The position numbers were made by a program, and so were the translations under genes. A stretch of 64,000 nucleotides of DNA from Cycas panzhihuaensis (Eukaryota > Cycadophyta): assembly GCA_023213395.1 (NCBI GenBank), contig CM041465.1:23994001-24058000 (forward strand), read 5' to 3'. This document shows positions 10,887 through 22,800 of the stretch, piece by piece. The notes under the pieces are model-generated. The model was not told the origin of the DNA and did not search any database. It saw only the letters and a list, made by a program, of their open reading frames with translations. Positions within the stretch are counted from its first letter, which is position 1. Each line of letters begins with the position of its first letter.

Positions 10887-12890
10887 ACTTGATCCTCATA
10901 GATTTCCCAGTGGTGTGGTGCCTAACATTTATTTTTGCTATGCAATCGAGACTGGCTAATTTGGGTAGATGGCACAGACATGGATACATGCGAAGGGTGT
11001 TTCGCTAAGCGCTCACCCAAGCGGCAGACTAGAGGAATCATGTGCACAGGATGTACCCATCCAGACTTCATGCTAGTCATGCAGTTTGGGCAACGCTGGG
11101 TCTTCTAGGTTAAAGAGCCTCGTAAGGGATACTCCTCCTAGGGTGTCCGTGAACTGAAGGACTGTGTTTTCCCAACTCTGATCATTTTGTCTCTCATCCA
11201 TACCCTTGCTCCTCATAGATTTCTGAGTGGTGTGGTGTCTAACATTTATTTTTGCAATGCGATCGAGACTAGTCGGTTTGGGTAAATGGAACATACATGG
11301 GTATGTGTAAAGGGTATTTTGCTAAGCACTCACCCAAGCAGCAAACTAAAGGACTCACGTGCATGGGATGTACCTGTCTAGACTTGATGCCAATCATGCA
11401 GTTGGGGTAGCATCAGGTCATGTAGGTTAAAGGGCCTCACATGGGATACTCCTCTCAAGGTGTTTGTGAACTAAAAGACAGTGCTTGTCCCACTTCGATC
11501 GTTTCCTCTCTTATCTATATGCTCACTCCTCTTATAGATTTACTAGTTGTTTTATGCCTAATATGTTTATTTTTGCTATGCAATCGAGACTGGTCAGTTA
11601 GAGTAGATTGCACTGACATGCTTGCTCCTCTCATGTATTTGCCAGTTGTTTTATGCCTAATGGTGTTTATTTTCACTATGCAATCGAGACTGTCTAGTTT
11701 GGGTGGATTGCATAGACACGGATACGTGTGAAGGGTGTTTCTCCAAGTGCTCACCTAAGTAGGGGACTAGAGGACCCACGTACATGAGACATGCCCATCT
11801 AGGCTTGATGTTGGTTGCATAGTTAGGGTAGGGCCAGGTCATGTAGGGTAAAGGGCCTTAGATGGGATACTCCTCCTAGGGTGTTTGTGAACCAAAAGAT
11901 GGCATTTGTCCTCCTCTGATCATTCCCTCTCTCATCTATATGCTCACTCCTCTTGTAGATTTACTAGTTGTTTGGTGCCTAACAATGTTTATTCTCACTG
12001 TGTGATCAAGACTGGCCTATTTAGACAGATTGTACTCACACAGATACATGTAAAGGGTGTTTCGCTAAGCTCTCACCTAAGTGGCAGACTAGAGGACTCA
12101 CATACATAGGATGTTCCCATCTAGACTTAATGCCAGTTGTGTAGTTGGGGCAACACCAAGTCGTGTAGGGTAAAGGCCACGTACAAGATACTTCTCCCAA
12201 GGTGTCCATGAACCAAAGGATGGTGTTTTTTTTACTCTAGTCATTCTGGCTCTCATCTATATGCTCACTCCTCCTATAGTTTTGCTAGTTCTTTAGTGCC
12301 TTACACATTTATTTTCACTATGCGATCGAGATGGGCTAGTGTGGGCAGAGTGCATAGACATAGATATGGGTGAAGGGTGTTTTGCCAAGAACTCACCCAA
12401 GCAGCGAGCTAGAGGACTCACGTGCATGGGACGTGAATGTCTCGACTTAATGTCAGTCATGTAGTTTGGGTAGCGCCGGGTCATGTAGGGTAAAGGACCT
12501 CATATGGGATACTCCTCCCAGGGTGTCTGTGAATCAAAGGATGGCATTTGTCTTGCTTTGTTCATTCCAAATCTTATTTATATGCTTGCTCCTCACAGAT
12601 TTCCCAGTGGTATGGTGTATAACATTTATTTTTGCTATGTAATTGAAGACTAGATGATTCAGGTAGATGGCACGAAAACAGATACATGCGAAGGGTATTT
12701 CACCAAGCTCTCATCTAAGCAACAGATAGGGGACTTGCATGCATGAGACGTGTCCATCTGGACTTGATGCTAATTACACAGTTGGGGTAGCACTGGGTCG
12801 TGTAGGATAAAGGGCCTCATACATGATATTCCTCCTAGGGTGTCTGTGAACTAAAAGTTGGCATCTGTCTTACACCAATCCCCTCTTCTC
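10887..12890 (+). repeat. rDNA intergenic spacer array, about 320-bp units
   Basis: About six tandem units precede the 18S gene. The landmark TTTATTTTTGCTATGCAATCGAG or its variants recurs near 10927, 11243, 11567, 11664, 11986, 12307 and 12624, so spacing is 316-324 bp except for one short 97-bp unit (11567-11664). Each unit also repeats CTCACCCAAG, GATACTCCTCC and GGGTGTC/TTTGTGAAC blocks. Position just upstream of 18S makes these IGS subrepeats, which in plants can carry spacer promoters or enhancers; I see no clear Pol I promoter motif. Short ORFs in the array follow the repeat and are not genes. Confidence 0.85.
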
Positions 12891-13716
12891 TTGCATGTTT
12901 GATCTATCTTCCCTTGTGGTTGAAGTCTCCCGTGTGTGGGTTCCCCCTTGGATGGCCTTGTCGTGGGTGTTTTTAGTCAGTGCTATTAGTTTTTGACCTA
13001 TTTTATGGGAATGATCTCTTGGGTTTGGATGGTGGTACATTCAGTTTTTACCTTGTGGTCCCTCCCCTTTGTGTGTTATGTGGATGGTAATGTGCAGCAT
13101 AGAGGGTGTTTTACATGGGATCCTCTCTTTGATAAGTGCATGGTGACCAACACTGTGGCTTTAGTGTGAGTAATTGTATATGGTCCCTCAGTGGTTGGTA
13201 TATTTTGTTCTTGTATTCCTTCCCTTGCCCCTTGACCAGTCTCCAAATTGTGCTTTCTCATTGGTTGTGTTTCAAATGTTGGTCTGTGGCTCGTGATCCC
13301 TTTTGTGAGAGAAGAGTGCCCCAAGATAAACCCCCCTTATGTTTGTTACTGTATTCCTCTAACCCTCGTAGTTCTCTATCCAATCTATGGTCCTTTCTAG
13401 CTGCATTTGCTATTTAATCTCCACAACCCCACTCATTCCAAGAAGCGCTCCTTAAGTTTATTACTGCTACTGCCATAACTTGTGTCTTATTCTTTACTCG
13501 TGCTCTCTGCTGCTAGTCACTTTTATGTTTTTATGCTCTATCTATTTTTGGCATCAATTTGAGGCATGTAGTCATGTGGATTCTTCTCTTTCTTGCATTT
13601 TTCTTTTGCATTCCCCACTGGTGGATTTCGCTTGGGGTTTCTCCTCATGCTGTCATTATTTTATAGTCATCCATTTGAATAGGCTACTCAAATGGATGCC
13701 TGACATTCATGGATGC
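12891..13716 (+). other. Presumed promoter-proximal spacer and 5' ETS of the rDNA relic
   Basis: This unique T-rich sequence lies between the IGS array and the 18S 5' end. By position it should include the Pol I start and 5' external transcribed spacer. I could not find the plant TATA-(A)TA-GGG type Pol I initiator, so either it has decayed or this family differs. No protein gene is supported; ORFs of 80-99 codons here look fortuitous. Confidence 0.55.
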
Positions 13717-14719
13717 TACCTAGTTGATCCTACCATTATTCATATGCTTGTCTCAAGGATTAAGACATGCATGTGTTAGTATGAACTATTTCAAACTGTG
13801 AAATTGTGAATGGCTCATTAAATCAGTTATAGATTATTTGATGCTATTCCTGCTACTCAAATAATTGTAGTAATTCTAGAGCTAATACGTGTACTAAATC
13901 TTGAGTTCTGGAAGGGACACATTTATTAGATAAAAGGTTGATGCAGGCTCTTGCCCAGTGCATCGGTGATTCATGATGACTCGACAAATTGCATGGCCCT
14001 AGTGTCGACAACACTTCATTCAAATTTCTGCCCTATCAACTTTTGATGGTAGGATAGAGGCCTACCATGGTGGTGATAGGTGATGGAGAATTACGGTTCA
14101 ATTTTGGAGAGAGAGCTTGAGAAATGACTACCACATCCAAGGAATGCAGCAGATACACAAATTACCTAATCCTGACATGGGGAGGTAGTGACAATAAATA
14201 ACAATACTCAGCTCATCGAGTCTGGTAATTGGAATGAGTACAATTTAAATCCCTTAACAAGGATCCATTAGAGGGTAAGTCTAGTGCCAGTAAATATAGT
14301 AATTCAAACTCCAATAGCATATATTTAATTTATTACAGTTAAAAAGATTATAGTTGGATCTTGGGACAGCCCGATCGGTCTGCCTTTCGGTGTGCATCAA
14401 TCGTTTCATCCCTTCTGCCCATGATGTATTCCTAGACTTAGTTGCTTGGGTTGCAACTCTGGTGGTGTTACTTTGAAAAAGTTAAAGTGCTCAAGGCAAG
14501 CCTATGATCTGAATACATTAGCATGGAATAACACGATAGGATTCTTGTCCTATTACATTGGCACTCAGAACCGGAGTAATGATTAATAGGGACAATTGGG
14601 GGCATTTGTATTTCATTATCAGAGGTGAAATTCTTGGATTTATGAAAGACAAACCACTGCGAAAGCATTTCCCAAGGATGTTTTCATTAGTCAAGAATGA
14701 AGGTTAGGGGCTTGAAGAT

Positions 14720-14750
<31 letters not shown>

Positions 14751-15549
14751 TGATGTCGACTAGGGATCGATGGATGTTGCAATAAGGACTCTACCGCAAT
14801 AATAAGGACTCTACCAACACCTTATAAGAAATCAAAGTTTTCAGGTTCTGGGGAGAGTATGGTTGCAAGGCTAAAATTTAAAGGAATTAATGGAAGGGCA
14901 CCACCAGGAGTGGAGACTGTGGCTTAATTTGACTCAACACAAGGAAACTTACTAGGTCTAGACATAGTAAGGATTGACAGATTGAAAGCTCTTTCTTGAT
15001 TCTGTGGGTGGTGGTGCATTGTCGTTCTTAGTTGGTGGAGTGATTTGTCTAGTTAACTCCATTAATGAATGAGACCTCAACATGCTAACTAGCTACGAGG
15101 AGGGTTTCCTTTACGACCAACTTCTTAAAGGGACTATGGCCATTCAGGCCATGGAAGTTTGAGGCAATAATAGGTCTGCGATGCCCTTAGATGGTCTGGG
15201 ACGCATGTGCGCTACACTAATATATTCAACGAGTCTATAACCTTGGTTGAGAGGTTTGGTTAATCTATGGAAATTTCATCGTAATGGGGATAGATCATTG
15301 CAATTATTGATCTTCAATAAGAAATTCCTAGTAAGCGTGAGTCATCAACACACGTTGACTACGTCCCTACCCTTTATATACACTACCTGTCACTTCTACT
15401 GATTGAATGATCTAGTGAAGTGCTTGGATTATTTCAACAATGGCAGCTTACTGCCGGTGACATCACGAGAAGTTCATTGAACCTTATTATTTAGAGGAAG
15501 GAGAAGTCATAGTAAGGTTTTTATAGGTGAACTCTTGGAAGGATCATTG
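13717..15549 (+). rRNA. 18S rRNA pseudogene
   Basis: The full length of nuclear small-subunit rRNA is recognisable, from TACCTAGTTGATCCTACC (functional form TACCTGGTTGATCCTGCC) to the 3' end GGAAGGATCATTG. The 1833-bp length is close to the usual plant length of roughly 1.8 kb. Universal blocks are present but carry dense C-to-T and G-to-A changes, for example in the decoding region (CCCTTTATATACACTACCTGTC for the CCCTTTGTACACACCGCCCGTC type, given here in two halves: CCCTTTATATAC then ACTACCTGTC). A small tandem duplication of GCAATAAGGACTCTACC occurs at 14779-14815. The substitution pattern is that of a methylated, unexpressed copy. It is best called an rRNA pseudogene. Confidence 0.95.
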
Positions 15550-16216
15550 GCATTGGTCTTCGAACACCATAGAGAACGAGCAAACTTTTAGGTGGGGACA
15601 TGATGGATTTTAGACCTGTTGAAGGCATCAGGTTCCTCATCATTTCTCTAGATGGCTCTATTCAACTGTGTGCAGTCCAGGTGTAGGAAAGGGCTAGAAT
15701 GACCTTGTTGTTCTCTCATGAAGAGGGATATTGGGATGCTGTACTCTGCTCATCACCTGTCTCACTTCTGTCATGCTAGAGGATATATAGATCGTAGCCC
15801 GGTAGCCACAGGTGGGATGGTGGGCAACGTTTGTTGTAGCATCTATCCTATTAGGTTTGTCGAGAGGGTCACATGTCCCTTCATCGCTTATAAGGGGCCC
15901 CCGTCAGTAGTGGGCTTGGAGAACTGGAAGTGTAGAATGGACTATTCGATAATGTAGGGTAACCAGACCCTTCTCTCATGTAGTCTTGTCCCTACAATGG
16001 TTTCATATGAATCTACCCTCTGATGACCCCAAGATGATGTATGGGCCACATCCTCTCAGGGAAGGGGTAGGGTTATCCTATTGCGCTGCAGGTGTTGTTG
16101 GAGTGGTATGGGCCAATAAACCAAAAGCATAGGGTGCCTGGTGCACTGAGGACTCAAGTTGCTAAACGGACCCTCGATCCAGTGTTTTGTGGGGGCCCAT
16201 GCAACGTATTTATGAA
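15550..16216 (+). other. ITS1 of the rDNA relic
   Basis: The 667 bp between 18S and 5.8S is unusually long against the 200-300 bp typical of flowering plants and falls within the range known for gymnosperms. It contains no recognised gene; the ORF at 15718-15957 is fortuitous. Confidence 0.85.
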
Positions 16217-16379
16217 AATGCATGACTCTCAACAATGTATATCTTGGCCCTTACCACAATGAAGAACATGGTGAAATGTGATACTTAGTATGAATTACAG
16301 AATCCCATGAGTCATCTTGTCTTTGAATGCAAGTTGTGCCCAAGGCTTCGAATGAGGGGACGTCTACCTTAGTGTCACA
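16217..16379 (+). rRNA. 5.8S rRNA pseudogene
   Basis: The core blocks are readable: CATGACTCTCAACAATG, ATGAAGAACATGGTGAAATG, GAATTACAGAATCCCATGAG and TTTGAATGCAAGTTGTGCCC. Each differs from the conserved plant 5.8S mainly by C-to-T or G-to-A changes (for example GAACGCAAGTTGCGCCC). Length of about 163 bp is normal. Ends are placed to within a few bases. The changes fall in the helices that pair with 26S, so the copy is presumed nonfunctional. Confidence 0.93.
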
Positions 16380-16621
16380 CACAATCAATTACCCTATTGT
16401 CTACATGTGGTGGTGGAGGGGAGCTAGCTGTCTATGTCCCTTGTGGCACTGTCAGCTTAAACAAATTGTGTTCCTATTGTTAGGCATCGATGAGCAGTGG
16501 TTCAGTCACCTTGGTTGATCGATACACGCACCATAAGTGCACAGCATGTGAGGAAATCCCCCCTCGACTTAAGCACATAGGAGGCCAAGGCTTTGGCTAG
16601 AGTTCCTCCATCCATGTCATG
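16380..16621 (+). other. ITS2 of the rDNA relic
   Basis: This 242-bp spacer between 5.8S and 26S has a normal length for seed plants. No gene is present. Confidence 0.85.
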
Positions 16622-16949
16622 GGACCCTAGGTTAGGCGAGAGCACCCACTGATTTTAAGTATATCACTAAGCAGAGTAATGACAAGGGAACCAGGAAGAG
16701 TCCAACATGAAAATCAAGTAGTGGTACCATCTAAATTATATCCTGTAGAAGTGTCTTCAGCAATGGACCAGGCCCAAGTCCCCTAGAAGGGGGTGCTTGA
16801 GAGGGTGAGAGATCTGCTAGGTTTGGACCCTATTGCATCATGAGGCATTATCTGTGAGTCAGGTTGTTTAGGAATGCAACCCTAATCAGGTAGTAAATTC
16901 TGTCCATGGCTAAATATGGGCAAGGGACTGATAACAAATAAGTACCATA

Positions 16950-16982
<33 letters not shown>

Positions 16983-19500
16983 TAAAGAGTGCTTAGAATT
17001 GTTAAGAGAGAAGTGGATGGAGGTTGGTGATGCACTCTGGTCGGATACAAAATGGCGATCACTAGTCTACTGCTCAACTCAAGGTGTGGACCATCATTGG
17101 ATGTCGCGGTGATAAAAATGCACACGGGAGACTATGCAGAGTTTATTCATTATGACAGTCACAGAGAGAAGTGTGTGCCTCATGACCCCCAGCACTGCAG
17201 TTGTGGAATTAGTCTACAAGCTTCCCATACAGCCCATCTTGAAACACATACCAAGGAGTTTGACATGCATGCGAGTATGTGGGTTTGGAAACTTGTTAGG
17301 CACAAGGAAGCTGACTGGCAAGATGCCCCCTAGGGGCATGCACCATTGACCAACCCTGATCTTCTGTGAAGGGTTTAAGTGCAAGCATACCTATTAGGAC
17401 CCAAAAGATGGTGAACTATGCTTGAGTAGAGTGAAGCCATAGGATACTCTAGTGGAGGCATGTAGCGATACTGACATGCAAATCGTTCATCTGACTTGGG
17501 TGTAGGGATAAAAGACTAATCAAACTGTCTAGTAGCTAGTTTCCTCCAAAGTTTGCCTCAGGATAACTAGAGCTTGGGTGTGAGTTTTATCGAGTAAAGC
17601 AAATGATTACAGTCATTGGGGACATAATACCCTTGATCTATTCTCAAACTTTAATTAGGTAAGATGGTATGACTGCTCTGTTGAGTTGCGCATCAAACTT
17701 AGGAGCTCTAAGTTGGCTATTTTTGGTAAGAATAATTGGTGATGGAATATGAACCAAAAGTCATGTTATGATGCTAGAATGCATGCTAACCTAGATCCCA
17801 CAAAGGGTGTTGGTTAATTAAGATAGCAAGACGATGGTCATAGAAGTTAAAATCCACTAAGGAGTATGTAACAACTCACCTGCCAAATCAACTAGCCTTG
17901 AAAATGGATGGTGTTGAAGCATAAGACCTATACTTAGTCGTTAGGGTAAGTTCTTGGCCTCAGTGAGTAGGAGGATGTAGGGGTCATTGAGAAACCTTAG
18001 GTATGAGTCTGGGCAGACCAGCCCCTAATGCAGATCTTGGTGGTAGTTCAAATGAGAACTTTGAAGACTAAAGTGGAGAAAGGTTCCACGTGAATAGCAC
18101 TTGGACATGGGCTAGTCAGTCTTGAGAGATGGGGAAGCCCTATGTGAAGGGCACACTTTGCATAGGCATCGAAATAGAATTGGGTTAAAATTTTTAAACT
18201 AGGATGTGGCAATAGACGATGGCATTAGGAAATTTAGAGAAGTTAGCGAGGGCCTCGAGAAGAGTTATCTTTTCTTTTTAACAGCCTGCCCACCCTAAAA
18301 TTGGTTCATTCAGAGATAGGGTCTAGTGGCTGGAAGAGCATCGCACATCCTGTAATATCCAAGGCACCTATGGTAGCCCTTAAAAATCTAGAGGACTGTG
18401 GACTATTTACACCTGGTCATACTCATAACTGCATCAGGTCTCCAAGGTGAGAAGCCTCTAGTTAATAGAATAATGTAGGTAAGGGAAGTCATCAAAATGG
18501 ATTTGTAACCTTGGGAAAAATATTAGCTTTGAGGGTTGGGCCTAGGGGTCTGTGCCTCAAGCTCATGGGTTATTAGTGGTCTGCCTGAGCTGCTATTGTG
18601 GTGAGGGTAGGCTGGTGCATGTCAATTAGGTGATGGGTGCAGAACATCCCTTTGCGAGGGCTTTCCCTAGGCAATAAACAATCAACTCAAAACTGGTATG
18701 AACAAGGGGAATCTGACTATTTAATTAAAACAAAGCATTGTGATGGTCCCAGAAGATGCTGACGCAATGTGATTTCTACCCAGTGCTCTGAATGTCAAAG
18801 TGAAGAAATTCAACTAAGCACGAGTAAATGATGAGAGTAATTATGACTCTCTTAAGGTAGCCAAATGCATCATCATCTAATTAGTGATGCACATGAATGG
18901 ATTAACAAGATTCCCACTATCCCTATCTACTATCTAGCAAAACCACAACCAAGGGAACGAGCTTGGTGGCATCAATGGGGAAAGAAGACCCTATAAAGCT
19001 TGACTCTAGTCTAACTTTGTGAAATAACTTGAGAGGTGTAGAATAAGTGGGAGTCATTTTGGGCGCAAGTGAAATACCACTACTTTTAACATTATTTTAC
19101 TTATTCCATGAGGTGGAAGTGGGGCATTGCCCCTATTTTTGGCCTTAAGGCATGTGTGGTGGTATTGATCTAGTTGAAAAGCTAGTGGCATGAGGCTATC
19201 ATGTGTCAGATTATAACCAAATGCCTCTAAGTTAGAATCCACACTAGAGGTAGTACCCATCCCTCTTCTATTTTTATGCGACCTATAGTAGGGGCACAAT
19301 GGCATTCCTAAGGGCCCGTTCCATTGGTGATCTCTAGCTGGCAGAATGCATCGGTACAGAGCAGCTTCAAAATTCAATTACAAATGATCATCGAGAAGAA
19401 TCCTTTGCAAATGACATAAATATATGGCTGGGTATTGTAAGTGGCAGAGTGGCCTTACTACCACGATCCATTGAGATTCAACCCCTTGTCGCCTTAATTC
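16622..19500 (+). rRNA. 26S rRNA pseudogene with internal deletions
   Basis: Most of nuclear large-subunit rRNA can be followed in order, from the ATTTTAAGTATATCACTAAG block (functional: AACTTAAGCATATCAATAAG) through AAGGACTTTGAAAAGAGAGT and GGTGAACTATGC to TGACTCTCTTAAGGTAGCC, ending at GGTATTGTAAGTGGCAGAG and TTGTCGCC. The length is about 2.88 kb against a usual 3.3-3.4 kb. A short stretch near the 5' end (about 16675) is missing. About 0.45 kb is missing at 19160-19166, where TTTTTGGCCTTAAGGC runs almost directly into TAGTTGAAAAGCTAGTGGC. That gap removes the peptidyl-transferase-centre and sarcin-ricin-loop region. Decay is transition-rich as in the 18S. ORFs within it are fortuitous. Confidence 0.95.
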
Positions 19501-21660
19501 AGGCCCCCCCTTTCGGCTCTCCACTCTCGAGTCCAAGAAGAAGTAGGGTCTCTAAAAATCTTCTGCAGCTTCTTTCTCATGTCCAGAATAGAGTGGGGTT
19601 TTCACAACTCAATATCGTAAAGATTTCCATCATCCAAGTCCATAATGAAGTGGGGTTTCTGTGAATGAAGTGCAGAGCTATCCACCAAGTCTATAAGTCC
19701 ACAATGAAGTGGCATTTCTGTGAATGAAGGCCAGAGCTTTCCATCGTCCAAGTCCATAAATGAACTACGGTTTCCATGAATGAAGTGCAGAGCTTTCCAT
19801 CATCCAAGTCAATAGATGAAGTGGGGATTCGGGGAATGAAGTGTAGATCTTTCCATTAGCCAAGGCCATAAACAAAGAGGGCTTCCACAAATATTTCGAA
19901 AAGAAGTGTAGATTTCTTTAACTCTCTACCATAGAGCTTTTCATCCTCTAAGTCCATAAACAAAGTGGGGTTTCTGTGAATGAAGTGCAAAACTTTCCAT
20001 CGTCCATGTCCATAAATGAAGTGGGGTTTCTGAGAATGAAGTGCAGAGCTTTCCATCATCCAAGGCCATAAACGAAGTGAGGTTTCCCCAAATCTTCCAA
20101 AAAGAAGTGCAGATTTCTTTAACTCTCTACTATAGAGCTTTTCATCGTCCAAGTCCATAAATGAACCGAGGTTTCCATGAATGAAGTGCAAATTTTTCCA
20201 TCGTCTAAGTCCACAAATGAGGTGGGGTTTTTGGGAATGAAGTGCAGAGCTTTCCATCATCCAAGTCCATAAACAACATGGGGTTTCCAGGAATGAAGTA
20301 TAGAGCTTTCCACGTACAAGTCCATAAACAAAGTGGGGTTTCTGGGAGTGAAGTGCAGAGGTTTCCATTGTCCAAGGGCATAAACAAACAAGGGTTTCCA
20401 TAAATCTTCCGGAAAGAAGTACTGATTTATTTAACTCTCTACCGTAGAGATTTTCATCATCCAAGTCCATAAATGAAGTGGAGTTTCTGCGAATGAAGTG
20501 CAAAGCTTTCCATCATCCAAGTCCACAAATGAAGTGGGGTTTCTAGGAATGTAGTGCAGAGCTTTCCATCATCCAAGTCCACAAACAAAGTGCATTTTTT
20601 GAGAGTGAAGTGCAGCGCTTTCCATCATCCAAGGCCATAAATGAAGAGGGGTTTCCACAAATCTTCTGGAAAGAAGTACATATTTCTTTAACTCTCTATC
20701 GTAGAGCTTTTCATCGTCTAAGTCCATAAACGAAGTGGGGTTCCCATGAATGAAGTGTAGAGCTTTCCATAGTCCAAGTCCATAAACAAAGTAGGGTTTA
20801 TAGGAATGAAGTGCAGAGATTTCTATCATCTAAGGCCACAAATGAAGAGGGGTTTCCACAAGTCTTCTAAAAAGAAGTGCAGATTTCTTTAACTCTTTAT
20901 TGTAGAACTTTTCATCATCCAAGTCCATAAACGAACTGGGGTTTCCATAAATGAGGTGTAGAGCTTTCCATCATCCAAGTCCACAAACAGGTGGGGTTTT
21001 CAGGAATGAAGTGCAGAGCTTTCCATTATTTGAGTCCACAAACGAAGTGGGGTCTCAAGGAATGAAGTGCAAAGCTTTCCATCATCTAAGTCCACAAATG
21101 AAGTGGTGTTTCTGGGAGTGAAGTGTAGAGTTTTCCATGGTCCAAGGCCATAAATGAAGAGGGGTTTCCACAAATCTTCTGAAAAGAAGTGTAGATTTCT
21201 TTAACTCTCTACCATAGAGATTTTCATCATCCAAGTCTATAAATGAAGTGCGATTTTCACGAATGAAGTGCAGAGCTTTCCATCATCCAAGTCCATAAAC
21301 GAAGTGGGCTTTCAAGGAATGAAGTGTAGATCTTTCCATCATTTAAGTCCATAAATGAAGTAGGGTTTTCGAGAATGAAGTGTAGATCTTTCCATCGCCC
21401 AATTCCATAAGGGAAGTGGGCTTTTTGCAAATCTTCTAGAAAGAAGTGCAGATTTCTTTAACTCTCTACCATAGAGATTTTCCTCATCAATGTCCAAAAC
21501 TATTGATCTTTCTATCATCTAAGTCCATAAATAAAGTTGGGTTTACACAAATCTTCCAAAACAAAGTGTGGTTTTTTGCATCTCTCTACCATGGAGCTTT
21601 TTATTGTCCAGGTCTAGAAGTGCTCTTTTTATCGTCCAAGTACATAAATGAAGTGGGGTT
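19501..21660 (+). repeat. rDNA 3' spacer array, about 57-bp units with higher-order pattern
   Basis: This array directly follows the 26S 3' end. The basic unit of about 57 bp reads CTTTCCATCATCCAAGTCC, then ATAAATGAAGTGGGGTTTC, then an AATGAAGTGCAGAG block. About seven or eight times the array is punctuated by an AAAGAAGTGCAGATTTCTTT AACTCTCTACC insert (near 19919, 20120, 20433, 20690, 20890, 21200, 21461 and 21586), which gives a higher-order spacing of about 200, 260 and 315 bp. The apparent long minus-strand reading frame at 19856-20503 simply reads the repeat and is not a gene. Confidence 0.9.
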
Positions 21661-22195
21661 TCTACAAATACTCTAAAGCTCTCTTACATGAGTCTATAAT
21701 AAAGCAATGGGGTGCATTTCTACTTGTTCTGTTTATCACATTTAGAGAAAATATAGAATCCCCCATTGTAAGAACTGTATAAATGCAAGCATATGAGCTA
21801 GATTTTTTGTGGTACCACTCGTGCCTTTCGACTGTGCTTGTCATGCTCAGATAGGTGAAATGTTCTGTATAGATGACTCATGCATGTTAGCTACATTTGT
21901 CGCACTTAGATAGGTGAAATGTTCCATATGGACACCTCCACTAAATTGAGCAGGTGGGGCTATCTTTTTTCTGGGACATGCATGGCTCTTCTTGATGGTT
22001 GCATCATGTTTTCCTTCAACTCCTAGTTTCTATAAGTTGCCTTTGTCCTGTTTAGATAAAAGGCATGTCCCTTAATGAAGACACCCCGATGGCTACCTAT
22101 TTCCCTCGTCTGTCCATTTCTCCTATTCGTGGTTCCCTCGATGTCTCATTTCTATTAGCCAATCCTCTACGCCAATAGACCCATTCCCTTAATCG
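21661..22195. other. rDNA spacer, mostly unique
   Basis: No gene is seen. A pair of related segments containing AGATAGGTGAAATGTTC (near 21850 and 21914) forms a short direct repeat. The rest is pyrimidine-rich low-complexity spacer (CATTTCCCTC repeats around 22100-22210). Confidence 0.55.
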
Positions 22196-22800
22196 CTCAT
22201 TTCCCTCAATAGTCATTCTTGAAGACTGCCAAAAACTAAATCTAAACACAGAATGGAGATCTAAATTTTATGGGATTACCCACCAAGTTTACATGTGAAA
22301 ACTACATTCAAACGAATGACACAATCTTGAAGTAAAGTCATCTCTCATGAACTTCAATTGTGCACCATATGTGAATATATACAAGCTCTAAAAAGAATCC
22401 CCTAGGGCCATTGCTCACATGTTGAGTAAATAATCCTAAGATGTAATATTTCACAGAACTCATGAGCCATGGTTATAACCATGTTACAAGAAGAGGAGGC
22501 CCATAACCACGTTGTGAGCCATGAACAAACAATAATATTGATGCCCCCCCTTAATGTTAACTTCATTTCTTTAGGTAGCTAAACTATCCCAGAAAGCCTA
22601 AAATCTTTCACCTGCTAGTGGTTTGATGAGAGATGTCAGCCAGTTGTTCTTCCATTGGTGCCTACACATGATCTTTATGACGCCTTTTTGAGTCAAGGCT
22701 CAAATGAAGTGACGGTGCACCTCAATGTATTTGGTGTGAGCTTGGTACATAGGATTCTTTGCAATCTTCAAGGTACTCCAATTGTCATAGTACTATACAG
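22196..22800 (-). mobile_element. Fragment of a copia-type retrotransposon in the rDNA spacer
   Basis: On the minus strand, 22800-22680 reads as the end of a Ty1/copia RNase H (DN-STLKIAKNPMYQ, then AHTKYIEVHRHFI). This is followed toward lower coordinates by a short 3' tail and a polypurine tract, AAGGGGGGG, at about 22544-22552. The sequence 22196-22540 may therefore be the 3' LTR, but I could not fix its ends. The 5' portion of the element is absent: rDNA spacer-type sequence resumes at about 22801. It differs from the copia element at 38190-58880. Confidence 0.65.

Noticed and set aside
13717-19500. Short ORFs within 18S, ITS and 26S
   Set aside because: The nucleotide sequence is clearly rRNA-derived; these frames are fortuitous.
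19856-20503. Minus-strand reading frame of 215 codons
   Set aside because: It reads straight through the 57-bp tandem array; the peptide repeats with the DNA unit and has no domain. The frame is open only because the unit lacks stops.
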